Notes under the pieces: model-generated | What the model was told of the DNA's origin: nothing | The model's input: the letters and a program-made list of their open reading frames with translations, nothing else | Database searches by the model: none | Shown here: one piece after another, positions 1-8,535 of the stretch | How positions within the stretch are numbered: the first letter of the stretch is position 1 | Layout of the letters: the number at the start of each line of letters is the position of its first letter | Position numbers and translations under genes: made by a program | From: PMG-095 sp049324695 | Lineage (GTDB): Bacteria > Myxococcota_A > Polyangia > Polyangiales > Polyangiaceae | Assembly: GCA_049324695.1 (NCBI GenBank) | Contig: JBMOMJ010000011.1 | Span: 124,001 to 188,000, forward strand | Direction: 5' to 3' | Length of the DNA stretch: 64,000 bases

Positions 1-1283
1 ATCATCCCGAAGCGCGTGTAGAAGCGCATGCCGAATGCGAGTGCGGGCGCGTAAATGGCTGCGAGCGCGAGGTGCGGCAAAAAGCCGGAGCGCCCGAGCG
101 CGACCTTCCAAGGCACCTTGCGGAGCAGCGCACGCGACTGTTTGGCGTCCGGCCAGCGCATGTTCGCGCGCAGCCGCCCCTCGTACATCGGCGCAGGATG
201 CAGAAACGCGCCGCCACCGCCCGCAACTAGGTGAAGCAGCCGTTCGTCCGCAATACGTTCGTAGTGATGGATATCGCCTGCCAACAAGAAGTGCGGGCGC
301 GCGTCGAAGTCCAAGCACAATGCTTCTACCATGTGCGCGCCGGTTGGGCTCGGCCTACCAAACGAGTACAGCGGGTCCGGCAAGAGCACCCAGGCTGCGA
401 CTTCCGGATGCGCTTGGTACCAGTTCGTCAGGAAGCGACGTTGGCGCGAGTCGAGCGTTTTCAGTTGCCGGTCGGCGGCGAACAAATGAATCGAGCGTGT
501 CAGCGGGAGCACGAAGTAGCTGCCGTTTTGCACGGGCGTGTAGCCAGACAGCACCAATGACTTGGGCTTTTCGACCTTGCCGCCGCGCACCAGCTCGCGT
601 GCCCACTCCGCGTAGTGCTCCAACATGCGTTTCGAAACACCCACCATGCTGGGGCGAGCTACAGCGTCGTCCTCGTCGTCGCGCCGGCGAAACATGCGCG
701 CGAAGCCGTCGAGCCCGTCATACCAATCGTGGTTACCGGGAATGCCGAGCAGCACACGCGGCGAACCAGCGCCAATTCGCTCGATGGCGCGATTGAACGG
801 CACCAGCATGCGATTCGTGATCTCTTGCGCCGTTGCCACCGGATACGCCGTATCGCCTCCGAACAGCAGCATCTCTCCCCGGGGCAAACGCAGCGTTTCG
901 CCCGGGCGATCGGGATCGGGCACCTCCAACTCCTGGACCAGAATGTCGGCGACGGCGGCGCTGACCGAGACATCGTCACCGGTGTCCGATACGTAATCGA
1001 TATACAGATCACGACCGATCCCATCGAGCACGTTGTCAGCGCGTGGATCGCCTCCCAAGACGTCGATCACGCGTTTGGCCAACGACAGCGGTTCGTCCGG
1101 CGTCATCCAATCGCGTGAATCGATATCCTCGGTGGCTATCCCCGAGGCGACGAAGTGACGCAGGTGGCCCCAAAAGGAGCGAATTCCGAACCAAACCACG
1201 CCGCGCGGCGCGACCCGGCCGCGCACGAAGTGAGGCCGAATCTCGCCCTTCTGTACGGGCTCAGGACGCAGTACCTCGCTCAC
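1..1283 (-). CDS. Calcineurin-like metallophosphoesterase, 3' end outside window
   Basis: The reading frame on the minus strand is open from a GTG at 1283 to the window edge, about 427 residues, so it is a partial gene. It carries the metallophosphoesterase signature in order: a GGD motif (LFGGDTAYP), GNHD inside GIPGNHDWYDGLDGF, and AGDIHHYER near the far end. These are the residues that bind the two metal ions in this superfamily. The last visible residues are hydrophobic (LALAAIYAPALAFG), suggesting a following membrane segment. The GTG overlaps the hflX stop codon as GTGA, so translation is probably coupled to hflX. The substrate cannot be told from the sequence. Confidence 0.85.
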   Translation of the reverse strand, partial: MSEVLRPEPVQKGEIRPHFVRGRVAPRGVVWFGIRSFWGHLRHFVASGIATEDIDSRDWMTPDEPLSLAKRVIDVLGGDPRADNVLDGIGRDLYIDYVSDTGDDVSVSAAVADILVQELEVPDPDRPGETLRLPRGEMLLFGGDTAYPVATAQEITNRMLVPFNRAIERIGAGSPRVLLGIPGNHDWYDGLDGFARMFRRRDDEDDAVARPSMVGVSKRMLEHYAEWARELVRGGKVEKPKSLVLSGYTPVQNGSYFVLPLTRSIHLFAADRQLKTLDSRQRRFLTNWYQAHPEVAAWVLLPDPLYSFGRPSPTGAHMVEALCLDFDARPHFLLAGDIHHYERIADERLLHLVAGGGGAFLHPAPMYEGRLRANMRWPDAKQSRALLRKVPWKVALGRSGFLPHLALAAIYAPALAFGMRFYTRFGM

Positions 1284-2692
1284 GCCGGTTCCGACAGGCT
1301 CGCGCGCAAGCGCTGCAGGGTCTCGGGGTCGGTCTTGAGTCGAACACGCACCCCGAGGTCGTCGTAGGTTTCTTCAAGAACACGCCCGGACTCGTGCATT
1401 TCCGAGACCAAGCGCTGCCGCGCGTATGGCACGAACAGCTCTCCTTCTACGTAGCCGCTCTCGAAAAAGGCGATCAGCTCGTCGTGCACCCGTGCAACGT
1501 CGCTCGGCTCTCGCGCCGAGACCAATAGCGCGCCAGGTAACTCAACGTGAACCCGCTCGCGCTGCTCGGCATCGAGGCAGTCCACCTTGTTCAGCAGATA
1601 GCGACTCGGGATTTCGCTGGCACCGATCTCACCCAAAACCTGCTGCGTGACCTCCAGCTGGCTATGCCAATTGGGATCGGCGGCATCGATCACGTAGACC
1701 AAAAGCGAGGCTTCCAGCGCTTCGTCCAACGTGGTCTTGAAGCTCGCGACCAAGTCGTGCGGCAACTTCTTGATGAAGCCGACCGTATCGCTCACCAAAA
1801 TGCGCGGCTTTGTTTGCGGGTGCAGCGCGCGCACCGTGGTGTCCAGCGTGGCGAACAGCTTGTCTTCGACGAGCACGTTACTGCCCGTCAGCGCCCGCAT
1901 CCACGACGACTTACCCGCGTTCGTGTAGCCGACCAACGCAACGCGACGTGCATCACGCCGGTGCGTGCGACGCACACTCTCCTCGCGCTGAATCGCTTCG
2001 ATGCGCTCGCGCAGCTCCGCCATGCGATCGCGAATCTTGCGGCGGTCCAGTTCGATGGCGGCTTCACCAGCGCCACGACCTTGCTGGCGCTCCTTACCGC
2101 GCGGTGACTCGCGCACCCGCGGTGCCGTATACGCGAGCCGCGCCAGCTCCACTTCCAACTTGGCCTTCGGCGAATGCGCATGCCGGTGAAAAATCTCGAT
2201 GATCACGCCAGTGCGATCGAGCACCTGAGTGCCCGTTGCGCGCTCCAAATTGCGCAGCTGGCTCGGCGACAATTCATGGTCGACCGCAACCAGCGCGATG
2301 CGCGGCTCGTCGCTCGCAGCAGCCTCTTCGTCGAGCTCAGCCTCTTCGTCGAGCTCAGCCTCCTCGTCGAGCGCAGCCTCCTCGTCGAGCTCGGTTTCGT
2401 CGCCTCTCGCCTGCTCGGCTTCCCAGCGCAGGCGCGCCTTGTCTTTCTTCCGAGGCACGTTGCGCGTGTCCCCGCTCCCGCCGCACAACTCACACAGCTC
2501 TTCGAGCTTGCCTTCGCCGACCACCGCCGCAGGCGACAGCGCCTCGCGCTGCTGAGTGATTTCGCCCGCGACCTCGTATCCGAGCGTGGTTACGAGCCGC
2601 GCCAGCTCCGCCAAACCAGAGCGAAATTCCCGCTGCTCGACGCCTGGTAGCCGCACGCCGACGAGGAGTGCTTTCGGACGTTCCGAACTCAT
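1280..2692 (-). CDS. hflX: GTPase HflX with an acidic repeat insertion
   Basis: A 470-residue ribosome-associated GTPase that in other bacteria splits stalled or heat-damaged 70S ribosomes. The N-terminal HflX domain (GEGKLEEL, then ELSPSQLRNLE) is followed by the G domain with G1 GYTNAGKSS, G3 DTVGF and G4 NKVD. The start was set at ATG 2692 (MSSERPKALLVG); the frame extends upstream to 2776 but that part has no family character. Odd feature: between GEGKLEEL and the ELSPSQLRNLE segment there is an extra stretch with a CxxC pair and a run of LDEEA repeats encoded by an 18-bp tandem repeat. Family HflX proteins are usually shorter here. The stop overlaps the next gene's GTG. Confidence 0.93.
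   Translation of the reverse strand: MSSERPKALLVGVRLPGVEQREFRSGLAELARLVTTLGYEVAGEITQQREALSPAAVVGEGKLEELCELCGGSGDTRNVPRKKDKARLRWEAEQARGDETELDEEAALDEEAELDEEAELDEEAAASDEPRIALVAVDHELSPSQLRNLERATGTQVLDRTGVIIEIFHRHAHSPKAKLEVELARLAYTAPRVRESPRGKERQQGRGAGEAAIELDRRKIRDRMAELRERIEAIQREESVRRTHRRDARRVALVGYTNAGKSSWMRALTGSNVLVEDKLFATLDTTVRALHPQTKPRILVSDTVGFIKKLPHDLVASFKTTLDEALEASLLVYVIDAADPNWHSQLEVTQQVLGEIGASEIPSRYLLNKVDCLDAEQRERVHVELPGALLVSAREPSDVARVHDELIAFFESGYVEGELFVPYARQRLVSEMHESGRVLEETYDDLGVRVRLKTDPETLQRLRASLSEPA
2322..2393. repeat. 18-bp tandem repeat, four copies, inside hflX
   Basis: Four head-to-tail 18-bp units (2322-2339, 2340-2357, 2358-2375, 2376-2393) of the form GCCTCYTCGTCGAGCKCR. The first two are identical and the last two differ at a few positions. 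The length is a multiple of three, so copy-number change keeps the hflX frame and only lengthens its acidic linker. Confidence 0.95.
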
Positions 2693-2833
2693 GTCGCGCA
2701 GCGTTATAGCGGAACGGCGACCACGTGCGCCGCCGTCAGGCACCGGCTGGCGGATTGGAAGCCTATTCGACCTCACAAAGTCGGCCTATTTTCGAGGCTC
2801 AAACCCACTTAGAGCCAAGGCCTCGGCCTAATT

Positions 2834-2850
2834 TATTAATCTTCTTAATA
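2834..2850. promoter_or_regulatory. AT-rich inverted repeat upstream of the 2914 lipoprotein
   Basis: TATTAA-TCTTC-TTAATA is a perfect 6-bp inverted repeat within an unusually AT-rich stretch (about 2829-2855) of an otherwise GC-rich divergent intergenic region between hflX and the lipoprotein gene. It is a plausible promoter or operator; no regulator can be named. Confidence 0.35.
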
Positions 2851-2913
2851 TATGTGGTTCTGAGTGCGTACAAATGAGCCACCCAGCACCTCCAATCCGT
2901 CTTCAGAGTTCAA

Positions 2914-3798
2914 ATGAGGCAAAGCATGACGTTGACGCGCGTAGGTAGTGGTTTGTTGGCGATCTCGGTGGCGGCTGCGCTCCTTGGAGGCACGGCTTGC
3001 GTCTCCGAGTCGGACGGCGACAGCAAAGAAACCGGAGGCACGGGTGGCGTCGGCGGTGCAACCGGCAGCGGTGGTGCCGCTGGCAAATCCAATACAGGCA
3101 TGGGTGGAGCTGTTTCGAACACGGGTGAGCCCGGCGCGGTCGCGTGCGGCAAGGCCGAAGCGCTGATCAGCGACTTCACCTACGTCGAGGGCACTTCCAA
3201 GGCCGACCAAGTCACCTTCGGCGACTTCGTCAACACCTTCTCGGGCGGCACCTACGTCTACCCGAACGGCACTGCGATGTACCCCCTCACCTCCGACGTG
3301 ACCAAGAGCAACTGGCACATCACGGGCACGGTTGGCGACTACTCCGGCGTCGGCCTCTTCTTCAACAACTGCTCCAAAGTCGACGCCTCAGCCTTCAGCG
3401 GCATCTCCTTCACCATCTCCGGCACGCTGCCGAGCGGCATGAGCACCATGCATCTCACGGTCGGCACCGCCGGCAACGACATCCCATCCGCGTGGCTCCA
3501 CGCAAACGTCAGCGGCAACACCGATCCTCCCAACTTCGGCCGTTGCACACCAGCGACCAGCAACAAGTACGACGGCAGCTGCAACCCCCCTGGCGCCGAC
3601 TTCTCGGTAACTTCCACGCCCACCACACTCACCTTCAAGTGGGCCGACCTCAAGGGCGGCAAACCCGAGCCCAGCGTCAACCCCGCCGAAATCACCTTGA
3701 TTGCCATGTCCTTTACAGCCCCGGCTGGCGTCGGGACTGCTTCGGTCGTGACCTACCCCGTAGACATCACGATCGACGATTTGAAATTCGTTCCCTGA
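2914..3798 (+). CDS. Secreted lipoprotein with jelly-roll, carbohydrate-binding-like domain
   Basis: 294 residues. The N-terminus is a lipoprotein signal (hydrophobic LLAISVAAALLGG followed by TAC), then a Gly/Ser-rich linker to about residue 70. The rest is a single predicted beta domain beginning ALISDF and ending DITIDDLKFV. The aromatic/Asp pattern and an ID(D)xxF ending are typical of beta-sandwich carbohydrate-binding or CIA30-like domains. No catalytic signature was recognised. Start is ATG 2914; ATG 2926 is an alternative. A strong hairpin follows the stop. The same linker-plus-beta-domain layout occurs in the glycoside hydrolases of this window, so a role in binding polysaccharide at the cell surface is inferred. 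Confidence 0.7.
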   Translation: MRQSMTLTRVGSGLLAISVAAALLGGTACVSESDGDSKETGGTGGVGGATGSGGAAGKSNTGMGGAVSNTGEPGAVACGKAEALISDFTYVEGTSKADQVTFGDFVNTFSGGTYVYPNGTAMYPLTSDVTKSNWHITGTVGDYSGVGLFFNNCSKVDASAFSGISFTISGTLPSGMSTMHLTVGTAGNDIPSAWLHANVSGNTDPPNFGRCTPATSNKYDGSCNPPGADFSVTSTPTTLTFKWADLKGGKPEPSVNPAEITLIAMSFTAPAGVGTASVVTYPVDITIDDLKFVP

Positions 3799-3814
3799 TC
3801 CTTCGTGTGTGCAC

Positions 3815-3850
3815 CCCTCGCCCGCCTTGCACGTGCAGGTCGGGCGAGGG
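3815..3850 (+). terminator. Hairpin after the lipoprotein gene
   Basis: CCCTCGCCCG (3815-3824) pairs perfectly with CGGGCGAGGG (3841-3850) 17 nt after the stop codon, followed by TCTT. It is a likely intrinsic terminator, with a weak T-tract as is common at high GC. Confidence 0.65.
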
Positions 3851-3921
3851 TCTTCCGAGCCAGTACGCCGTACGCCTTCGAGCGGCAGTGACGTAGCGCC
3901 GTTCGAGGCTAAACTGCCTGC

Positions 3922-4278
3922 ATGCTGAAGTGGCTTCTCGGCTGGTTGATTCAGAGCGCGGCAGTGTGGGTCACGGCGGCGGTGCTGCCCGGGTTCGAAT
4001 TGAGGGGAGGATTCCTGGCGGCCATTCGTGTGGCAGCCATCATTGGCATTCTCGACTTCTTCCTCGGCTGGCTCCTCTTCGTGGTGCTCGGCATCGGCAC
4101 CCTCGGCCTTGGCTTCCTCTTCGCCTTCGTCACGCGCTGGATCGTCGCCGCAATCCTACTCAAACTAGCCGACGCCTTCTCCAGCAGCCTGCACATCACC
4201 TCGTTCGCACGCGCGATGCTCGGCGCCCTCATCATCAGCGTCGTCGGCACGGTGCTCCAAAAAGTATTGCTGAGCTAG
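3922..4278 (+). CDS. Phage holin family 4-like (YvlD-type) membrane protein
   Basis: A 118-residue, almost entirely hydrophobic protein with about four membrane segments: near residues 3-22 (WLLGWLIQSAAVWVTAAVLP), 30-48, 52-78 and 93-115. Length, the GFELRGG turn after the first segment and the RWIVAAILLKLAD segment fit the 4-TMS phage-holin superfamily IV / YvlD family. Members are widespread chromosomal membrane proteins of uncertain function, and nothing here suggests a prophage. It stands alone on the plus strand. Confidence 0.8.
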   Translation: MLKWLLGWLIQSAAVWVTAAVLPGFELRGGFLAAIRVAAIIGILDFFLGWLLFVVLGIGTLGLGFLFAFVTRWIVAAILLKLADAFSSSLHITSFARAMLGALIISVVGTVLQKVLLS

Positions 4279-4626
4279 CCGGCTTTGGTGCCCACCCTCG
4301 TCCGTGCTCGGCCGTTGGCCTGCGCGCGGCCGACCCCTCCCAAATCGCGCGTGCCGCGCTCAGGGAGGGGTGCCTAGACATCGCCTGCTCGGCTCCGCTC
4401 CCCGCGCACGCCCACGTGGGCCGCGGCGTCGTCGGGATCTGGCCGCGCCGGTCTCGGGACGTCAACCAGCCGAACCGCGCCCGCAGCATCGCTCTCGACT
4501 CGTCGCAGCACGAGCCTGCAGAGGCTTCGCATCTCAGAAGTTCCACTGCAGTCATGCGCAGGTCACGGCCTCGCCGAACTGCTGAGCTACTACTCGAGCA
4601 CGCTTACTTCGGGAGAGGACCATCGC
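4279..4626. other. Intergenic region, 348 bp
   Basis: No credible coding frame or RNA gene. It contains one strong hairpin (4333-4371) and, at its 3' end, a purine-rich Shine-Dalgarno GAGAGGA about 8 nt before the TTG start of the next gene. Confidence 0.6.
4333..4371 (+). terminator. 9-bp perfect stem downstream of the holin-like gene
   Basis: ACCCCTCCC (4333-4341) pairs with GGGAGGGGT (4363-4371). The loop contains a smaller GCGCG/CGCGC pairing. There is no T-run, so it may be a terminator or an RNA structure in the leader of the deacetylase operon. Confidence 0.45.
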
Positions 4627-6792
4627 TTGAAAAAAAGAGGACTAGGGTGGGGCTGTGCAGTGCTCAGCGCGGTGTCCATCATGGCCGGCGGCTGCAGCAA
4701 ACCGGAGGCTGAGAGCGTCGTGCAACCAGCAGTCGCAGCCAAAGAGCAAGCGCTAGCCGGACCGATCCTGGTCTCGCTGACGTTCGACGATAGTATCGAC
4801 GACATCGAGCCCGCGAATCGTCGGGACGACGGCATAGGTAACCGACTCGAGGACGATGTGGCAGAAGCGGTGGGCTCGTCCGCCGCAACGAGTAGCTGGG
4901 GCGTGCTCACGGATGGCGACACAACTAAAGGGGAGAATGCTTGCCCTTTCGTCGGGACAGCGGGCACGGCTCGAGACGCGCGCGAGCACCAAGACTGCGA
5001 TGTGCCGGCGACGTTTTACCTCAATTGGCCGCGCCTGGACGAAACCAAGCAGGGCTTCCTGACCAAGTTGCGGGTGCAGCAGATGGAGTCCTTCGGTCAC
5101 GAGATCGGGGGACACAGCGGCCACCACCACGTGGTGCCGAAACTTCAGCCGGACAGCACCACGGTCACCAACGGCCGCCCGGACCTCGCTGAGCAACGCC
5201 TGCAGATTTGCTGGGATCGGAAGAACCTTTCGGGGATCGCGCGTTTGAATGTCGTTCCTGCAGCATCGTTGCTAGTGACGAGCTTCGCCTACCCGCTAGG
5301 TGAACACACGTGGCAGGGCGACCAGGCGCTCACTGCACGATTTCCATTTGCGCCGACAGAGCCGAGTCCCGGCGAATGGAACACCCGAGATATCGTGGGT
5401 CATTTGCCGGGGGAGTGCGGCTATCGATCGGCGCGCCAAACCGGCGGGGTCGCCAACACCAAGAGCTGCCTCGACCTGTCAGCAGCCACTCCGTGCGTGT
5501 GGGCCGAGCACTACCCGCTCGACGTGCCCAATGTGAACGACCCGCTTGCGGCTATCTGGTCGATCCGCACGCCGTCGTCGATTGAAAAAGAAGGCGCCGT
5601 CAGCGCGGGATGCACTTCGGGCTGCTGCACCATCAAGGACTTTCAGCTCGACTACCCCGCAGTGCCCTGCAACGACGACGGCAACGGCGTTTACGATCGT
5701 GCTGAGGAGTACGAGAGCCGAGCGAAGACCATCAAGGGTTGGATCGATAATGCCATCGCCAATCCAGCGCCTGGCAATCAGCGCAATTGGGTGCCGCTGG
5801 TGTTTCACTCGATCTGCTACACGCGGGGCTGCAACAGTTACGGCATCTACTGGGAAGACTTTCGCGATCTCATCACGTGGCTGAGGCAGAAACGCAAGGC
5901 GGGCCAGATCGAGATCAAGACCATGGCCGAGGTGCTTGGTCACACGTACGAAAGCTCCGTTCCGGAGCCAACGCCGCGCGCACAACCCACGGCTGTGAGA
6001 AATCGATTCATATCGACGAACGGCACAACACCGGATGGCGACATGAATCGAGACTACATGCCCGACTGCTTCCAGGCCTCGGGCATTGAGACCCGCACCA
6101 CGCTCGCGGACGCTGACGGTGGCTATAACAGCACGAACTACACCTACAATTCGGGATGGTATGCGTGGGTTTGGCTTGCGGGCGGCAGTCGCGGTCGCTT
6201 CTTCACGCGCCAAGACCACGCTCGTTGTGCACTCAAAGTCAAACCCGGCAACGTCTATCGGGTTAGCTTCTACTACCGCGCTTCGCGGCCCGATCGCACA
6301 TGTCCGTTCAACGCCAATCCCACTGCGCCGCCATGCCCCATTGGTGGCCAAGCCGCGGCTGCGAGCGCGTCAAACGGTACAGGCGAGGAGCTCCCCTTCG
6401 GTTACACGGGTGACGACGAGAGGATGTTCACGGCCACGGATCCCACGGCGCCCGGTGCCGCGGCGGCGGGTGTGCCCGCCTATCAAGTCATCTATGCTTG
6501 GCGCAAACCGAACGGCACATACAGTTCAGCCAATGACGGCTATTGGATGCCGTTCAATCCTGGCGCACTGCTGCCCAGTACACTAAGCCCGGCGTGGCAA
6601 CAGGTTACCTTTACACTACCGGCGGCGCCGAACAACACTGGCACTGATCTGTTCTTCGCAGATTCGCTCAGTTTTGGCATTCAGCTGAGTCGTGAAGGCG
6701 CCACGGGGCGCGTTGCTATCGACGTGGATAGCTTCGCGTACTGCCGCGTGACCAACGACCCAACAGATCCCGTTCCAGCCTGCAGCCCGTAG
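4627..6792 (+). CDS. Polysaccharide deacetylase (NodB/CE4-like) lipoprotein
   Basis: 721 residues from a TTG start that has a good GAGAGGA ribosome site. The lipoprotein signal has its lipid Cys at residue 23 (MAGGCS). The NodB/CE4 motifs are present: LTFDD (catalytic Asp and metal Asp, 54-55), ATFYLN, the zinc ligands HSGHH (163 and 167) inside a GHEIGGHSGHHH context, FAYPLG, and a late VFHSICY. The family removes acetyl or similar groups from polysaccharides. About 80 residues separate LTFDD from ATFYLN, much more than usual. The C-terminal third (from about 460) resembles a carbohydrate-binding beta domain. The next gene lies 17 nt downstream, so they form an operon. Confidence 0.82.
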   Translation: MKKRGLGWGCAVLSAVSIMAGGCSKPEAESVVQPAVAAKEQALAGPILVSLTFDDSIDDIEPANRRDDGIGNRLEDDVAEAVGSSAATSSWGVLTDGDTTKGENACPFVGTAGTARDAREHQDCDVPATFYLNWPRLDETKQGFLTKLRVQQMESFGHEIGGHSGHHHVVPKLQPDSTTVTNGRPDLAEQRLQICWDRKNLSGIARLNVVPAASLLVTSFAYPLGEHTWQGDQALTARFPFAPTEPSPGEWNTRDIVGHLPGECGYRSARQTGGVANTKSCLDLSAATPCVWAEHYPLDVPNVNDPLAAIWSIRTPSSIEKEGAVSAGCTSGCCTIKDFQLDYPAVPCNDDGNGVYDRAEEYESRAKTIKGWIDNAIANPAPGNQRNWVPLVFHSICYTRGCNSYGIYWEDFRDLITWLRQKRKAGQIEIKTMAEVLGHTYESSVPEPTPRAQPTAVRNRFISTNGTTPDGDMNRDYMPDCFQASGIETRTTLADADGGYNSTNYTYNSGWYAWVWLAGGSRGRFFTRQDHARCALKVKPGNVYRVSFYYRASRPDRTCPFNANPTAPPCPIGGQAAAASASNGTGEELPFGYTGDDERMFTATDPTAPGAAAAGVPAYQVIYAWRKPNGTYSSANDGYWMPFNPGALLPSTLSPAWQQVTFTLPAAPNNTGTDLFFADSLSFGIQLSREGATGRVAIDVDSFAYCRVTNDPTDPVPACSP

Positions 6793-6809
6793 AGAAACAC
6801 GGAGGTCCC

Positions 6810-8420
6810 ATGGAGTTCTTGCCACGATTTTTGCCCGCGTTCGCTAGTTGTCTCGTCGCGCTGCTAACGGGTTGCGCTCAGCCAGAGGTCGTCTCGAAGG
6901 ATAGCCCCGAGGAGGTTGCATCCACTGCTGAGCCGCTAACGATCGCACTCGGCAATGCGGAGCTGCGGCTTCCCAACGCAGCTCCGCCGGGCACGAGCGT
7001 CACGGTGACCGGAACAGGCTTTGCCCCTGGTGCCGAGGTGCAGCTCACGCTGAATTCGCAAACTGTCGCCAACGCGGTCGCCGCGGCGGATGGCACCGTT
7101 AGTCTCGAATTCGAGATCTCGGCGGACATACTGCCCGGCGTCTACACGCTCAACGCAGCGAGCGCTGGGAGCAGCGGCAGCGCGCGCTTTGCGGTGCGGA
7201 CAGACTTCGCGCAAGACGGCTTCGCCCCGAACTACGCTCGCTATAATCCGTACGAAAACGTTGTGGGTCCCGACAATGTTCTGAGTCTTCAGCGGCGCTG
7301 GCGCAGTGCCAATTTGTCGCCACTCCGAGGCCGCATTATCGTTGCGGGCGTTCGGCTGTTTGCGACTGGAATTCCAGAGCTTTCTATTGGCGACTACGAA
7401 CGCTGGCTCTACGCCGTAGGCAAGGGCTCCCATGACTGGCTCTGGTACGCGAAGCTCGGCGCTGCCAACGGCATCTTTCAGAGGAAGACCGCGGTCGCGG
7501 CGGCGTATGGATTCGTGTACGTCGGAGCGGCTGACGGATTGCGAGTGTACCCGCAGGACTGCCGCGCGGATTTTGGTGAGTGCTTGCCGGCCTGGACCGG
7601 GCCTACCGGGAGCCACGCTTCGACGCCGGTGGTCTACCGCAACACCGTCTACCTCAACAGCGGGGGCACGCTCTACGCCTTCCCGAGCAGTTGCCCGACG
7701 ACGAGCTGTGGCCCGCTCTGGACTGCACCGAGCGGCGCGGATTACTCGCTCGCCGTCGCGATCTACAAGAACACCGTCTACACCGTCGGCACGCCGCAAG
7801 CCGGGTCGCCCTCCGTCCTCGCGGCGTACCCCGTTGACTGCCGCAACGACGGCAATGCCTGCGACCCGCTTTGGAAAAGTCCCATCGAAGGCGAGCCCTA
7901 CGACACGCCCGTGCTCAGCAATGATCGGATCTTTCTCGTCACCGGCAGCGCGTTGCGCGCGTACCGCTACGATTGCGGTCTGGGCGGCGCTACTTGCACA
8001 CCCCTCTGGCGCGCCACAGGAGAGCAATTCATCGCTGCACCGACCGTTGCCGATGGCGTCGTCTACGGCGACGGCACTCAGTCCGCTCTATTCCAAAGAG
8101 AAATCTACTCGTCAAGCGCCTGGGCCGTGAATTGCCGTAGCAACGGCGGTGAGTGCAGGCCACTCATGCGCTTCGCCACCACTTTCAATGATCCGTTCTC
8201 TGATCTAGGTCCTGGCTTTGCCAATGGGGTCATCTATGTGAATCGTGATGCGATCCCCGTAGCGCAGTGTGCGCGAGACGGCAGCATCTGCCAGGCTCCC
8301 CACTGGTCGCCCGACGATATCCCAAACGGCTACGGCGGCCCTGGCAGCATGAGCGATGGAGTCCTCTACATCCCCGGTCTCGACACCAAGATCTACGCGT
8401 ACGGCCTGCCCGCGAACTAG
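6810..8420 (+). CDS. Lipoprotein with Ig-like domain and PQQ-type beta-propeller
   Basis: 536 residues with GGAGGT 6 nt before the ATG. A lipoprotein signal (VALLTGC) precedes an IPT/Ig-like domain at about 45-130 (GTSVTVTGTGFAPGAEV). Then come about seven repeats of the form VYVGAADGLRVYPQDC...W, VYLNSGGTLYAFPSSC...W and VYTVGTPQ...AYPVDC...W, typical of PQQ-like beta-propeller blades. Most blades carry a Cys pair, so the propeller is probably disulphide-stabilised outside the cell. It shares an operon with the deacetylase, and a surface scaffold or substrate-binding partner role is inferred. Enzymatic PQQ binding is not supported. Confidence 0.75.
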   Translation: MEFLPRFLPAFASCLVALLTGCAQPEVVSKDSPEEVASTAEPLTIALGNAELRLPNAAPPGTSVTVTGTGFAPGAEVQLTLNSQTVANAVAAADGTVSLEFEISADILPGVYTLNAASAGSSGSARFAVRTDFAQDGFAPNYARYNPYENVVGPDNVLSLQRRWRSANLSPLRGRIIVAGVRLFATGIPELSIGDYERWLYAVGKGSHDWLWYAKLGAANGIFQRKTAVAAAYGFVYVGAADGLRVYPQDCRADFGECLPAWTGPTGSHASTPVVYRNTVYLNSGGTLYAFPSSCPTTSCGPLWTAPSGADYSLAVAIYKNTVYTVGTPQAGSPSVLAAYPVDCRNDGNACDPLWKSPIEGEPYDTPVLSNDRIFLVTGSALRAYRYDCGLGGATCTPLWRATGEQFIAAPTVADGVVYGDGTQSALFQREIYSSSAWAVNCRSNGGECRPLMRFATTFNDPFSDLGPGFANGVIYVNRDAIPVAQCARDGSICQAPHWSPDDIPNGYGGPGSMSDGVLYIPGLDTKIYAYGLPAN

Positions 8421-8535
8421 TGCGCACCGGAAGTGGAGCACCGAAGCGAAGGGCGATGCGCAGGCGAGAATGCCCTTCGCCTGGGTCGATCTCACTAAAG
8501 AAGCTCTCAGCTTGACGCGGACTGATTCAGAATTT

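Noticed and set aside
35..796. Long plus-strand frames at the left edge
   Set aside because: They are shadows of the minus-strand metallophosphoesterase, whose catalytic motifs are clear.
3922..4278. Prophage holin
   Set aside because: The holin-like family is a widespread chromosomal membrane family and no phage genes are nearby.
6810..8420. PQQ-dependent dehydrogenase
   Set aside because: Only the propeller repeat is present; the PQQ-binding and calcium residues and the heme domain are not visible.
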